A stretch of DNA of 64,000 nucleotides from G963666705 sp963666705 (GTDB taxonomy: Bacteria > Pseudomonadota > Alphaproteobacteria > CADEGL01): NCBI GenBank assembly GCA_963666705.2, contig CAXXKO010000013.1, positions 1 through 64,000 of the forward strand, in the 5' to 3' direction. This document shows, piece after piece, positions 52,163-62,650 of this stretch. Both the position numbers and the translations under genes were made by a program. How positions within the stretch are numbered: position 1 is the stretch's first letter; each line of letters begins with the position of its first letter. The notes below the pieces were generated by a model. It did no database searches. It saw only the letters and a program-made list of their open reading frames with translations, and had not been told where the DNA came from.

Positions 52163-53599
52163 ATGACTTCGACCACGCCGCGCCAGGCGCCCACCCTCAC
52201 CCCCACCAAGTTCGAGAAGAGCTTCACCGAGTTCATCGGCATCGGCGAGAACGGGAACCTGTGGGTCGAGGGCCGCGACTGCGCCGAGCTGGCCGAGCGC
52301 TTCGGCACGCCCCTCTACGTCATCAGCGAGAGCCAGTTCCGCTACGAGTACCGCCGCTGGCGCGATGCCTTCGCGGCCGAGTATCCGGACGTCGAGGTGC
52401 TGTTCGCCAACAAGAGCAACAACGGCCTCGCCTACCGCCACATCATGAACCAGGAGGGGGCGGGCGGCGACTGCTTCGGCGTCAACGAGATGTATCTGGC
52501 GCTGCTCGCCGGCACCGACCCCAAGACGCTGGTGCTCAACGGCAGCAACAAGGGGCCGGAAGAGATCGAGATGGCGGTCGAGAACGGCCTCTGCATAAAC
52601 ATCGACGGCGAGGACGAGCTCGACATCATCCAGGCGACCTCCCAGCGCCTGGGCAAGGACGTGGATATCGGTATCCGCTTGAAGCTCGAGCTCGAGCCGC
52701 TGCGGGACCGGCACGGGGTCGCCATGCACGGCCCCGGCACCCTCCGGGACCAGGCCATGAGCCACAAGTGGGGCATGTCCTTCGAGCAGACGGCGGCCAT
52801 CGTGCGGCGCGTCCAGGAGGGGATGCCGAGGCTTCACCTCATGGAGACCCACTACCATCTGAGCCGTATGGACAAGCTGGTCGAGGATTTCGCGGTCATG
52901 GCACGGGAGATGATCCAGTGGTCGGCGCGCCTGCGCGACGAGACGGGATGGATCCCGCCGGCCGTCGATCTTGGCGGCGGCTGGACCTATGGCCGCTCGA
53001 CCGGGACGGGCCCCGGCGGCGTGGACGACGATTCGAGCCCCACGGCGGCGGATTACGCCAAGGCCGTGTGCGCCGCCATCCGCGACGAGTGCGCCAAGCA
53101 CGACCTGCCCCTGCCCAAGCTCAAGATCGAGCCCGGGCGCGTCATCTCCGGCCCCTCGGGCGTCGCCATCGGCAAGGTCGGCGCGATCAAGGACCTGGGC
53201 TACAAGAAGTGGGTCAACGTGGACCTGAGCTCGAACCACGTGCCCTGGGCCTTCCTCATCGACTGGCACTACGACATCGTGCCGGTGGTGAACGCGGCGG
53301 CGCCGGGGACCGAGACCGTGGACATCGTCGGCCCGCTCTGCAACGCGGACGAGCTCGGCAAGCAGCGCAAGCTGCCGGCACTCGGGCGCGGCGACCTGAT
53401 CGCCATGCTCGATACCGGCGGCTATACGGAATCCACGGCCGGCGTCTACAACGCCCAGGCCCGTCCGGCGATGGTCCTCGTCCGTGGCGAGGCGGCCGAG
53501 ATCACCACCGAGCGCGAGCAGCTGAGCGACATCGTCGGCCGCTTCCGCGTCCCGCCCCGCCTCCTCGCCGCCTCCTTCGGCTCGCCGACGCAAGGATGA
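52163..53599 (+). CDS. Group IV PLP-dependent decarboxylase (LysA/ornithine decarboxylase-like)
   Basis: 478 aa from the ATG after GGAGGAGCGAGAG. Alanine-racemase-fold decarboxylase: the PLP lysine is K84 in FANKSNNGLA, VDLGGGWTYG binds phosphate, EPGRVISGPSG follows, and the active-site cysteine is in GPLCNADELG. It is longer than typical LysA (about 420 aa). The region DDDSSPTAADYAKA after the glycine loop is an extra insertion. Substrate is an amino acid; which one is open. Confidence 0.87.
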   Translation: MTSTTPRQAPTLTPTKFEKSFTEFIGIGENGNLWVEGRDCAELAERFGTPLYVISESQFRYEYRRWRDAFAAEYPDVEVLFANKSNNGLAYRHIMNQEGAGGDCFGVNEMYLALLAGTDPKTLVLNGSNKGPEEIEMAVENGLCINIDGEDELDIIQATSQRLGKDVDIGIRLKLELEPLRDRHGVAMHGPGTLRDQAMSHKWGMSFEQTAAIVRRVQEGMPRLHLMETHYHLSRMDKLVEDFAVMAREMIQWSARLRDETGWIPPAVDLGGGWTYGRSTGTGPGGVDDDSSPTAADYAKAVCAAIRDECAKHDLPLPKLKIEPGRVISGPSGVAIGKVGAIKDLGYKKWVNVDLSSNHVPWAFLIDWHYDIVPVVNAAAPGTETVDIVGPLCNADELGKQRKLPALGRGDLIAMLDTGGYTESTAGVYNAQARPAMVLVRGEAAEITTEREQLSDIVGRFRVPPRLLAASFGSPTQG

Positions 53600-53660
53600 C
53601 CCGCGGCACGGAAGCGCGTAAGCCGCGCGCCATCCGAGAACCGATCGAGCGAGTTTGGTT

Positions 53661-54569
53661 TTACGCCTCCTCGTCCACGCAGGCGCCGCGCTCGAGCTGG
53701 ATGGTGGCGTGGGCGATGCCGTAGCGCTCGGCCAATACCGCCTTGACGGCGCGCAGGAGGCGGTCGTGGTCGGCGCCCTCGGCGAGGTGGGCATGGAGGG
53801 TGACGATCGGCCGGTCGGGCGTCAGCGACCAGGCGTGTAAATGATGGACACCCTGCACTTCCGGCACCGCCGCGCAGAGCGCGGCGCACAGTGCCTCGGT
53901 ATCGAGGCCCGTGGGCGTGCCTTCCATGAGAATGTGGGTGGATTGGCGCACCAGGAGCCAGGCACTGCGCAGAATCAGGAGTGCCACGAGGACGGAGAGC
54001 AGCGGGTCGATCGGCATCCAGCCCGTCGCCAGGATGACCCCGGCGGCGGCGATCGCGGCGACGGAGCCGAGGAGGTCGCCGAGCACATGAAGGGTCGCGC
54101 CCCGGATATTGAGGTTCTGGCGGTCGCCGCCCCGGAGCAGGAGGAAGGCCACCACATTGACCGCGAGGCCCGCCCCCGCCACCGCCAGCATGAGGCCGCC
54201 CAGAACTTCCTCCGGCGCCATCACCCGGCCGATCGCCTCGACCGTGATCCAGCCGGCGATGGCGATGAGCGCGGCGCCGTTGACCAGGGCGGAGAGGACC
54301 TGGAAGCGGTGGTAACCGTAGCTGCGCGCGGAATCGGCCGGCCGCCTGCTGGCCCTAAGGGCGAGCAGGGCAAGGGCGAGCGCCGCCGTGTCGGTCAGCA
54401 TGTGCCCGGCGTCGGCGAGCAGCGCGAGGGAGTTGGCGAGGAGGCCGCCGGCGACCTCAACGACCATGAAGCCGCCGGTCATCGCCAGGGCCAGGAGGAC
54501 CCGCCGCTCGTCGCCGCTCGCACCGTGTGGGTGCCCGTGGCCATGCCCTTGATGGTGCCCATGCGTCAT
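53661..54569 (-). CDS. Cation diffusion facilitator (CzcD/ZitB-like) metal exporter
   Basis: 302 aa. The histidine-rich N-terminus (MTHGHHQGHGHGHPHG) binds metal. Six transmembrane helices follow, with the metal site LLADAGHMLTDTAAL in helix II and a matching acidic/His site in helix V (HVLGDLLGSV). The C-terminal cytoplasmic domain includes HHLHAWSL. It exports Zn, Co or Cd in exchange for protons. Confidence 0.92.
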   Translation of the reverse strand: MTHGHHQGHGHGHPHGASGDERRVLLALAMTGGFMVVEVAGGLLANSLALLADAGHMLTDTAALALALLALRASRRPADSARSYGYHRFQVLSALVNGAALIAIAGWITVEAIGRVMAPEEVLGGLMLAVAGAGLAVNVVAFLLLRGGDRQNLNIRGATLHVLGDLLGSVAAIAAAGVILATGWMPIDPLLSVLVALLILRSAWLLVRQSTHILMEGTPTGLDTEALCAALCAAVPEVQGVHHLHAWSLTPDRPIVTLHAHLAEGADHDRLLRAVKAVLAERYGIAHATIQLERGACVDEEA

Positions 54570-54632
54570 CCCGGCGATGTTCGCACCCCGGGGCGCGCTG
54601 TCAAGGCCCGAGAGTGGCGCCCGTGAGGCCGG

Positions 54633-55679
54633 TCAGCGCGGGAATCTGAGGATCGCCGAGGTTCTCCGGCCGACCTCGCTTTCGAGGCGGATGGTGCCGC
54701 CGTGTAGCTCGACGAGCGTCTTGACGAGTGCCAGGCCGAGGCCGCTCCCGGCCTGGGCATGGGCTTGGCCGGCACCCGATTGCTCGAAAGGCTCCAGCAC
54801 GCGCGCGAGCTGGTCCTCGGGGATGCCCGGGCCCGCGTCCGTGACCGAAATCAGGATGGCGCGGTTGCCGTCGGGCCGCGCGGCGACGCGCACGACGCCG
54901 CCGTCGGGGCTGAACTTGATGTCGTTGGCCAGGAGGTTGAGCATGATTTGGGCCAATGCGCGCTCGTCGGCCAAGAGGGACAGGTCGTCGGCCGGGAAGT
55001 CGGTGTCGAGGGTGACGCCCTTTTTCCGGGCCTCGGACTCGACCATGTGGAGCTTCGCATCGATAGCGGTGCGGAGGTCGAGCACCACGGGATTCAGGTC
55101 GAGCTTGCCGGCCTCGACCCGCGCCAGGTCGAGCACGTCGTTGACCAGCGAGAGAAGATGGGTCGCCGCCTGGTGGATGTAGCCCGAATACTCCGTATAG
55201 GTCTCGGCCTCGTGCCGTTCGTTGGCCATGATCTCCGAGAAGCCGAGGATCGAGTTGAGGGGCGTGCGGATCTCGTGGCTCATGTTCGAAAGGAAGCGCG
55301 ATTTCGAGCGGCCGGCCTCGATCGCCCGCAGGCGCTCTCGGTTGGCCTCCACTTCAGCCTGGGTGCGGTCGTACACTTCCCGCAGGAGCTCCTGCTCGCG
55401 CTTGCGCAGCCGGCTCTCGGTCCGGTTCAGATAGCCGACGATCCGCATGACGTAGTACGCGGTCGGCACCGCCACCATCGCGGTGACGAGGGTGGCGAGA
55501 ACGACGGCGAAGGGGTCGGCATGGACATCGACATCCATGGCGAGGCAGCCGATGTAGCTTACGACCGCGGCAAACACGACCGCCCCCATGGTCAAACCGG
55601 CGACCGACGGGACGACTCCGAGCCTTTCGACGAGACGACCCAGGGTATCGACGCTTCTTGGCGCCCTCGAGTCACTCAT
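54633..55679 (-). CDS. Membrane sensor histidine kinase
   Basis: 348 aa. Two helices near the N-terminus (LTMGAVVFAAVVSYIGCLAM and PFAVVLATLVTAMVAVPTAY) with almost no sensor loop, then a coiled coil, H137 in SNMSHEIRTPLNS, the N-box IMLNLLANDIKFSP and G-box VTDAGPGIPEDQL. In place of the usual N-A-I-K-F/Y, the N-box reads N-D-I-K-F. No response regulator is adjacent, so it is an orphan kinase. Confidence 0.9.
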   Translation of the reverse strand: MSDSRAPRSVDTLGRLVERLGVVPSVAGLTMGAVVFAAVVSYIGCLAMDVDVHADPFAVVLATLVTAMVAVPTAYYVMRIVGYLNRTESRLRKREQELLREVYDRTQAEVEANRERLRAIEAGRSKSRFLSNMSHEIRTPLNSILGFSEIMANERHEAETYTEYSGYIHQAATHLLSLVNDVLDLARVEAGKLDLNPVVLDLRTAIDAKLHMVESEARKKGVTLDTDFPADDLSLLADERALAQIMLNLLANDIKFSPDGGVVRVAARPDGNRAILISVTDAGPGIPEDQLARVLEPFEQSGAGQAHAQAGSGLGLALVKTLVELHGGTIRLESEVGRRTSAILRFPR

Positions 55680-55969
55680 TTTCAAAACGCTTCCGGTTGT
55701 ACCCTAACAGCCGATTCCGTCCACCAACGAGCCGGTCTTGTCCATAGACGAAGCAACCTAATCATTTCTGACACGAGGAATCCAGGTTATGACGCAGAAA
55801 TTCAACCACTGACTTTGACACTGGCTCCCATTCATCGACGATTTCGATCGGCGAGCGATGCGAAGGCCGCCAGGGCCGCGCGGCCGGTCTTGCGCCGGCC
55901 GTCCCGGCCCCGCAGAATGACGCTCGAGTGGTGGTCCCGGGCTGCCGCCGGGAATTGGGGGAGCCGGCA

Positions 55970-57715
55970 GTGACGCCTGAAATCAGGGAACGGGGGCCGC
56001 CGCCGGCCACGGGCGCCAACCGCACCGTGGCCGATGTTGTCGCCGCCTCGCTCGCGCGCCACGGTGTCGAGGTGTTGTTCGGCCAGAGCATCCCGACCCA
56101 GCTCTACCTGGCCACGCCCGAGCACCATATCCGCCAGCTCACCATCCGCACCGAGAAGGCCGGCGCCATGATGGCTGACGCCTATGCCAGGGTGTCGCGC
56201 AAGGTGGCCGTGGTCACTTCGATCGCGGGGCCGGGTGCGGCCCTCCTGGTGCCGGGCCTGGGTGAGGCCCTCAAGGCCTCGATCCCCATCGTGGCGCTGA
56301 TCCAGGACACGCCGCGCGCCCATATGGACCGCAACCATGCCCAGGAGATCGACCATATCGACCTCCTGCGCGCGGTGACCAAGCTCGTGCGCCGGGTGGA
56401 GCGCGCCGACCGTGTCGAGGACTATCTCGACCTCGCATTCACGACGGCGGCGAGCGGGCGGCCCGGCCCCGTGGCGCTCCTGCTGCCGGGCGACCTGTTC
56501 GACGAGGCGGCACCCGCGTCAGACGGCCGCCTGGCGACGCTCGGCGCCTATCCGCTCGACCGTACCCGGGCCGACCCGGCACGGGTCGCGGAGGCGGCGG
56601 CGCTGCTGGCGGATGCCGAGAGCCCACTCGTCGTCGCGGGCGGCGGCGTGCATATCAGCGGGGCGCACGAGGAGCTTGCCCAGCTCCAGGACCTGGCCGG
56701 CCTGCCCGTGGCCACGACCATGATGGGCAAGGGCGCCGTCGACGAGGGCCACGCCCTCTCCCTCGGCGTGGCCGGCTACGCCATGGCCCGGGGTGCCCCG
56801 GCCCGGGCCCATGTCGATATGATCGCCCGCGCGGACCTGGTCCTGCTGGTCGGCAACCGAACCAACCAGAACGGCACCGATAGCTGGCGCCTGTTCCCCG
56901 AGGGCGCGCGCTTCATCCACCTCGACATCGACGGTGGCGAGGTGGGGCGCAATTACGAGGCGCTGCGCCTGGTGGGCGACGCGAAGCTCACGCTCCGCGC
57001 GCTGTCGGACGCGCTGGAGGGCGCCGGCCTCGACAGGCGTCGCGCCGCCCGCGCCGGCCTCGAGGCCGAAATCGCCGCCGGCCGCGAGGTCCACGCCGCC
57101 GCCATTGCCGCCGTCACGACCTCGGATGCCCGCCCGATCAGGCCGGAGCGCGTGATGGCCGAGCTCGCCGGTCTGATGACGCCCGATTCCATCCTGGTCG
57201 CGGACGCCAGCTACGCCACCATCTGGGCCGCGTGCCACGTTCGCTTTGAGCGCGCCGGGCAGCGCTTCATCTCGCCCCGCGGCCTCGCCGGAATCGGCTG
57301 GGGCTTTCCCATGGCGCTCGGCGCCAAGCTCGCGGCGCCCGACTGCCCGGTCTGGTTCCTCGGCGGCGACGGCGGTTTCGCGCATGCCTGGGGCGAGTTG
57401 GAGACGGCGCGGCGCGAGGGCATCCAGATCGGCGCCATCATCCTCAACAATCAGGTCCTCGGCTACCAGAAGGACGCCGAGGACGCCACTTTCCGGACCC
57501 ACACCCAGGCCTGCCACTTCACGCCCGTGGACCATGCGGCTATCGCCCGGGCCTGCGGCTGGTCGGGGATCCGAATCGAAGACCCGGCTGGCCTGCGGCC
57601 CGCGCTCGAGGATGCCGCGCGGGCCGAGGTTCCGACCCTCATCGACGTCATCAGCGACCCCGATGCCTGGGCGCCGATCATGGCCTTCGAAGGCAAGCTC
57701 GCCGAGACAATCTGA
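55970..57715 (+). CDS. Thiamine pyrophosphate-dependent enzyme (acetolactate synthase-like)
   Basis: 581 aa from the GTG preceded by GGGGGAG. Three-domain POX-type fold: catalytic Glu in IRTEKAGAMMADAYAR (about E62), the central domain with VVAGGGVHIS, and the ThDP/Mg motif GGDGGFAHAWGEL...NN in the C-terminal domain. Not in an ilv operon (no regulatory subunit), so a catabolic decarboxylase or synthase is likely. It is followed 16 bp later by an SDR gene. Confidence 0.9.
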   Translation: MTPEIRERGPPPATGANRTVADVVAASLARHGVEVLFGQSIPTQLYLATPEHHIRQLTIRTEKAGAMMADAYARVSRKVAVVTSIAGPGAALLVPGLGEALKASIPIVALIQDTPRAHMDRNHAQEIDHIDLLRAVTKLVRRVERADRVEDYLDLAFTTAASGRPGPVALLLPGDLFDEAAPASDGRLATLGAYPLDRTRADPARVAEAAALLADAESPLVVAGGGVHISGAHEELAQLQDLAGLPVATTMMGKGAVDEGHALSLGVAGYAMARGAPARAHVDMIARADLVLLVGNRTNQNGTDSWRLFPEGARFIHLDIDGGEVGRNYEALRLVGDAKLTLRALSDALEGAGLDRRRAARAGLEAEIAAGREVHAAAIAAVTTSDARPIRPERVMAELAGLMTPDSILVADASYATIWAACHVRFERAGQRFISPRGLAGIGWGFPMALGAKLAAPDCPVWFLGGDGGFAHAWGELETARREGIQIGAIILNNQVLGYQKDAEDATFRTHTQACHFTPVDHAAIARACGWSGIRIEDPAGLRPALEDAARAEVPTLIDVISDPDAWAPIMAFEGKLAETI

Positions 57716-57731
57716 ATGAAAGGGAACGTTT

Positions 57732-58490
57732 ATGGGTACGCTTGATGGCCGTGTTGCGATGATCACCGGCTCGGGCAGCGGCATCGGCCGCGCCACGGCC
57801 TGCATCATGGCCGAGCGGGGCGCTGACCTCGTCATCGTCGATGTCAACGAAGAGGGGGCGGAAGAGACGGCCGGCAAGATCCGGAACCTGGGGCGCGAGG
57901 CCAGGGTCTGGGTCGCCGACGTGACCGATGTCGCAGTCATGCGCGGGGTCGTCGCCGAGGCCGAGGCGTCCTACGGCGCCATCGACATCCTGGTCAACAA
58001 CGCGGGCGTCGCCTCGGACCGGTGCCCGATCGAGGACGTGACCGAGGCGATGTTCGAGCGCTCGATGGCGGTTCATGTGCGGGGTACGCTCTTCACGACC
58101 CAAGCCGTCATGTCCGGCATGAAGGCGCGCAAGCGCGGCAAGATCGTCAATATCTCCTCGATCCAGGGCACCGTCGGGATGGCCAACGGCGCCACCTACA
58201 ACGCGGCCAAGGGCGCGGTCCTCGCCCTCGCCAAGGGCTGGGCCAAGGAGCTCGCGCCGTGGGGCATCTGTGTCAACGTGGTAGCGCCCGGTCACTGCCG
58301 CACGCCCATGCCGCTCGCGGTGGACAGCGAGGAGGTGATCGCCCGCAAGGCGCAGTCGATCCCCTTCAAGCGCTACGGCGAGCCGGAGGATATGGGCTAC
58401 GCCATCACCTATCTCTGCTCGCCCGAGGCGGATTTCATCACCGGCCAGGTCATCAGCCCAAACGGTGGCTTTACCATCGTGGGATATTGA
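57732..58490 (+). CDS. SDR family oxidoreductase
   Basis: 252 aa: ITGSGSGIGRATAC glycine motif, LVNNAGVA, S in NISSIQG and Y-x3-K in TYNAAKGAV. The C-terminal FITGQVISPNGGFTIVGY is typical of FabG-like enzymes. Probably co-transcribed with the ThDP enzyme, and could reduce its product. Confidence 0.92.
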   Translation: MGTLDGRVAMITGSGSGIGRATACIMAERGADLVIVDVNEEGAEETAGKIRNLGREARVWVADVTDVAVMRGVVAEAEASYGAIDILVNNAGVASDRCPIEDVTEAMFERSMAVHVRGTLFTTQAVMSGMKARKRGKIVNISSIQGTVGMANGATYNAAKGAVLALAKGWAKELAPWGICVNVVAPGHCRTPMPLAVDSEEVIARKAQSIPFKRYGEPEDMGYAITYLCSPEADFITGQVISPNGGFTIVGY

Positions 58491-58644
58491 CGGCGGCGAG
58501 ATGGCCGGAATGGCGCCCCGGTTCCGCTAAGGCTAGTGGCATCGCTGATACTAAGCTCGAAAACAGAGAGTTTGTCTTGAATGAAGTTCAACTTTTCCGT
58601 TCACCATGACGACGATTAGGAACTCGTTAACCAAGTCGTATTGT

Positions 58645-59957
58645 CACTAGTGTCCGGTTAAAAATCGAATAAATTCAATTGGTTGGTTATTTGCGAAGCG
58701 TTGCATCTGTTTTCGTCTCCCGCAAGTGCTTGATGTATGGGCATTTTCTCGAAGAGGGTCACCGAGAGGATCTGTAACAAAGTGTAGAGCGAGGCGTCCA
58801 GGTCGAGGCGCTTCTTGACGATGGCGACGAGGACGTAGACCGAGACGGCAATCCAGATCTGCGTCTTCACCGCGTTCTCCGACGTGCCGTAGAACTGCTT
58901 GATCCGAAGATGCTGCTTGATCCACTTGAAGAAGAGTTCCACCTGCCAGCGGCTTTTGTAGAGCGCGCAGATGGTGGCGGCCGGAAGCGAGAAGTTGTTG
59001 GTGATGAAGACCAGCGTCTTGCCGGACTCGGGGTCCTTGAAGCGGATGCGCCGCAGAAGTTCGGGGTAATCCTGACGGGTGTAGAAGCCGTCCAGGGAGA
59101 TGGTCTGGTCGCAAATGATGCCGGTCGAGCGATCCGTCGGCGCCGAATAGACGCGATGAGCATCGATGTTCGACTTGGCACGCGTGACGAAGAAGGCCCC
59201 GGCTTGGTGCAACACATAAAGGCGGGCAAAGTCGACGTAGCCACGATCCACGACGTAGATGGCTCCGGCTTCCGGCAAGAGCATATCGAGGGCATGAACG
59301 TCGTGCAGCTTGCCATCCGAGATGTGGATAAAACTCGGAATGTTGCCCCGCAGGTCGAGCAGCGTGTGCATCTTCACCGCCGCCTTGGTGGTGCGGAAGT
59401 GCGCCCACGGAAAGACCGACAGGCACAGAGCGATGGTCGTCGAGTCCAGGGCGTAGACGGTATTGGTCAGGTCCAACCCCAGTTCTTCGTCGACGTACAG
59501 CGTCCTCGCCTGGGTGATGAGCCGCTGGGCCAACGCCGCATGGATACGCCAGTCGCGCCTTTCGTTGGCATCGGCCAGCGTCGAGCGCCGGACCGGCTGG
59601 CGGAAGCCCATGTGATAGAGTTTCGATGCGTGGACCGAGAGGCAGGTCTCGATGTCGCGCAGGCTTTCCCGGTAGGTCAGCTGGGCGAAGGCCATGGACC
59701 GGTATTGCTCGGCGCAGGAAAGCGTCCGGACCCGGTGATCGCCGCCATACCGGTCGACGATCCGCGTGAAAGTAGTCCATGGCAGGAAGTCCATGAGCTG
59801 AGCGAACAGGGTCTTGCCGGTGTTCATGAGCATCTCCTCGGAGAAACTCCGAAAAGTGCTCCATCCAATTCAAATCGACACCATGCATTTTCGCTTCAAA
59901 CCCCGCAGAAATCCTGGCTCTCAAAGCCAGCACCGCTCAGTTAACCGGACAGCAGTG
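58645..59957 (-). mobile_element. IS4-family-like element, 1313 bp
   Basis: The ends CACTAGTGTCCGGTTAA (58645) and, inverted, CACTGCTGTCCGGTTAA (59957) match at 15 of 17. TCGTATTGT is duplicated outside (58636-58644 and 59958-59966). It encodes one transposase. It lies in an intergenic region after the SDR gene; the remaining 58491-58635 and 59967-60201 show no gene. Confidence 0.88.
58658..59827 (-). CDS. IS4 family transposase
   Basis: About 389 aa. DDE transposase: D in YALDSTTIALCLSVF, D in YVVDRGYVDF and the IS4 signature Y-x2-R-x3-E-x6-K in YKSRWQVELFFKWIKQ. The N-terminal DUF4372-like part (DYFHA-like region replaced by LMDFLPWTTF) precedes it. Start chosen at the ATG after CGAGGAGATGCTC. 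Appears intact. Confidence 0.92.
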   Translation of the reverse strand: MNTGKTLFAQLMDFLPWTTFTRIVDRYGGDHRVRTLSCAEQYRSMAFAQLTYRESLRDIETCLSVHASKLYHMGFRQPVRRSTLADANERRDWRIHAALAQRLITQARTLYVDEELGLDLTNTVYALDSTTIALCLSVFPWAHFRTTKAAVKMHTLLDLRGNIPSFIHISDGKLHDVHALDMLLPEAGAIYVVDRGYVDFARLYVLHQAGAFFVTRAKSNIDAHRVYSAPTDRSTGIICDQTISLDGFYTRQDYPELLRRIRFKDPESGKTLVFITNNFSLPAATICALYKSRWQVELFFKWIKQHLRIKQFYGTSENAVKTQIWIAVSVYVLVAIVKKRLDLDASLYTLLQILSVTLFEKMPIHQALAGDENRCNASQITNQLNLFDF

Positions 59958-60201
59958 TCGTATTGTATATGGTCATCGTAGGTGCTTTTGTTTTCCGTGG
60001 CATCCTGGCTTGCGCGTGATACCGCCACCAAGAGCGCGGCGGAATGAATTCGTTGCCTTGCCTTGGATGGCACGCCGGAGCGCGACTTGAGGGTCGAATC
60101 GAAGGGATGCATATTCGAGAGCGCCACGACCGTCGTGAAGCGCCGCAATTGTCGGGGCCCCGGTACGAACCGGCCCCCGGGAGCGGTTTGCGGGTAAACC
60201 T

Positions 60202-61126
60202 ATGAGTATGCGGCACAACCCCATTCGACTGCTGGCGGACATCGCTGCGTCCGCAATCGACGATGCCAGCGTCGAGGACGTGCTAGGGGCGTCCCTCAAG
60301 CGGATCTGCGGCCACATGGGCTGGCGCTCGGGTCGGGCCTTCCGGCGCGCGCCCGACGGCTCGACGCTGCCGGTCGCCGCCGGGCACCGAGGCGAATGCG
60401 GCACCTGGTTCGAGGGGTGCTACAGCAGGGACGGTGAAGCCCGGCCGGATCCACTCGATGAGCTGTCCGCGCGTGTGCTGGAGAGCGGCGTTGTCGCGTG
60501 GGCCGCCGTACCGAGCGCCACGGGGCAAGCAGCCGCGGATGCGTCCAGCGGCGGGGGCATCTATGTCTTTCCCGTTCCGGCCGGCGGGCGGCCCCGTGTC
60601 GCCCTCGGATTCTTCGCGACGACATTCGTCGAGCCCGATGAAGAAGTCCTCGAGATCATGAGCCTCGTCTGCGACCAGCTCGGCGGCGTCCTCGAGCGCG
60701 AGGAGACGGCAAGGGCGCTCGAGCACAGCGAGGAGAAGTACAGGAACCTGATCGAGGGCTCTATCCAGGGCATCTACATTCATCGCGACTGGGCGCTGAT
60801 CTTCGCCAACCAGGCAATGGCCGACATCCTCGGCTACGACCATCCGGACGAGGTCCTGGCGCTCGGCACGGTCGACCGTTTCGTGGCGCCCTACGAGCAT
60901 CGTCGGTTGAAGGGCTACCGGGACGCCCGCATGCGCGGCGAGGAAGTGCCGCCCCGCCACGTCGCGGAATATCTCCGCAAGGACGGCTCGACCCTTTATT
61001 TGGAGAGCATCAACAACGTCGTGGACTGGGACGGCGCGCCGGCCATTCAGTCCACGGTCATCGACGTCACGGAGCAGATTCGCGCCCAGGACGCGCTTCG
61101 CGACAGCGAGCGCCAGCTCCGCCTAG
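60202..61126 (+). pseudogene. Multi-PAS sensor protein, 5' part, split by IS1182
   Basis: The first 308 codons encode a GAF-like domain (about 15-165: LLADIAASAIDDASVEDVLG, GWRSGRAFR) and a PAS domain (about 175-290: YRNLIEGSIQGIYIHRDWAL, YLRKDGSTLYLES). It breaks at SERQLRL, where IS1182 is inserted at CTAG (61123-61126). Joining 61126 to 62655 restores the frame. Signal-transduction protein, probably a histidine kinase or diguanylate cyclase; its output domain lies beyond the window. Confidence 0.85.
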
Positions 61127-62650
61127 GAGCCTGTCCGAGAATTCGGATTTGGCTCGACGTGGGTATCGGAGTGTGATTCGTTAAACGGCATGAGCAAAAC
61201 CTTTCGAGCTTGGGACGTGGATCAGGTCTGGCTGTTGCCGGCTTCGGTCCATGACTTCGTGCCGGCGGGACACGCGGCGCACCTGGTGCGGGATGCGGTG
61301 CGCGAGAGCCTGGACCTGTCGGCGATCTTTGCGGCCTATGGCGAGGCGCGCGGCCAGCCGCCCTACCACCCGGTGATGATGGTGGCGCTGTTGCTGTACG
61401 CCTACAGCGTCGGCGTCTATTCGTCGCGCCGCATCGCCAGGGGGTGTGAGGAGCGCGTCGACTTCATGGCGGTGACGGGGATGCAGCGGCCCGACTTCCG
61501 CACCATCTCGGATTTCCGCAAGCGCCATCTCGCGGCGCTGTCGGGGCTGTTCGCGCAGGTGCTGGCCCTGTGCCGCCGGGCGGGGCTGGTCAAGCTCGGC
61601 CATGTGGCGCTGGACGGCACCAAGATCAAGGCCAACGCCTCCAAGCACAAGGCGATGTCTTACGCCCGCATGGTCAGGGCGGAGGCCGGGCTCGAGGCGG
61701 TGGTCGAGAGCTGGCTCGATCGGGCGGCGGCGGCCGATGCGGCGGAGGACGAGGCGTTGGGGGTCGCGGCGCGGGGCGACGAGATGCCGGCCTGGGTCGC
61801 CGACAAGGCCAAGCGTCTGGCCAAGATTCGCGAGGCCAAGGCCGCCCTGGAGGCCGAGGCGCGGGACGCGGCCGCGCGCGCCGCCCAGACGCGGGCGCCG
61901 AAGCGCCCGGGACCCAAGCCCAAGCCGCCGGCGGATGTGCCGGCGGACAAGGCGCAGCGCAACTTCACCGACCCCGAGAGCCGCATCCTCAAGACCAAGG
62001 ACGGCTTCATCCAGGGCTATAATGCCCAGGCCGCGGTCGATGCCAAACGCCAGATCATCGTCGCCCACGCCCTGACCGATTCGACCAGCGACCAGGGCCA
62101 GCTCGAACCCCTGATCGACGCCATCGAAGCCAACCTCGGGCGGCGTCCCAGGGAGATATCGGCGGACGCCGGCTACTGCTCGAAGGCGAACCTGGAGGCC
62201 GCCGATAGGCGGGGCATCAAGCCCTACATCGCGACCGGGCGGCAAAAGCACGGCCAAGCCGCCGCCGTGGGCCCGCGCGCCGCGCCGCCCGGCGGCCGGG
62301 TCGCGGCCATGGCGGCCACCCTCAGGCGCGCCGGGCGCCGCAGCCGCTACCGCCTGCGCAAGCAGACCGTCGAGCCGGTGTTCGGCCAGATCAAGCAGGC
62401 CCGGGGCTTCCGTCAGTTCCTGCTGCGCGGCCGTGAGAAGGTCACATGCGAATGGGCGATGATCTGCACCGCCCACAACCTGGCCAAGCTCGCCGTCGCC
62501 CAAGCGCCATGAGACGCCGAGACCAATCATGCCTCTCGCCGCGCCAAGCCCCTGAAGGCAACCACCCATGAGCCAAACCACCAAAATCACGACAAGACCA
62601 CTCGCCATCACCCCAATGCTTGCCAACAACATCAAATCTCGGACAGGCTC
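61127..62650 (+). mobile_element. IS1182-family insertion sequence, 1524 bp
   Basis: Ends GAGCCTGTCCGAGA at 61127 and its inverse TCTCGGACAGGCTC ending at 62650. Flanked by the palindromic 4-bp duplication CTAG (61123-61126 and 62651-62654), as known for IS1182. Inserted in frame position inside the sensor gene. Confidence 0.92.
61190..62512 (+). CDS. IS1182 family transposase
   Basis: 440 aa. N-terminal DUF772 region (PPYHPVMMVALLLYAYSVGV, RTISDFRKRH), first catalytic Asp in LGHVALDGTKIKANAS, second in ISADAGYCSKANLE and Glu in TVEPVFGQIKQARGFRQF. The middle has a charged helical insert (LEAEARDAAARAAQTRAPKR). Appears intact. Confidence 0.92.
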   Translation: MSKTFRAWDVDQVWLLPASVHDFVPAGHAAHLVRDAVRESLDLSAIFAAYGEARGQPPYHPVMMVALLLYAYSVGVYSSRRIARGCEERVDFMAVTGMQRPDFRTISDFRKRHLAALSGLFAQVLALCRRAGLVKLGHVALDGTKIKANASKHKAMSYARMVRAEAGLEAVVESWLDRAAAADAAEDEALGVAARGDEMPAWVADKAKRLAKIREAKAALEAEARDAAARAAQTRAPKRPGPKPKPPADVPADKAQRNFTDPESRILKTKDGFIQGYNAQAAVDAKRQIIVAHALTDSTSDQGQLEPLIDAIEANLGRRPREISADAGYCSKANLEAADRRGIKPYIATGRQKHGQAAAVGPRAAPPGGRVAAMAATLRRAGRRSRYRLRKQTVEPVFGQIKQARGFRQFLLRGREKVTCEWAMICTAHNLAKLAVAQAP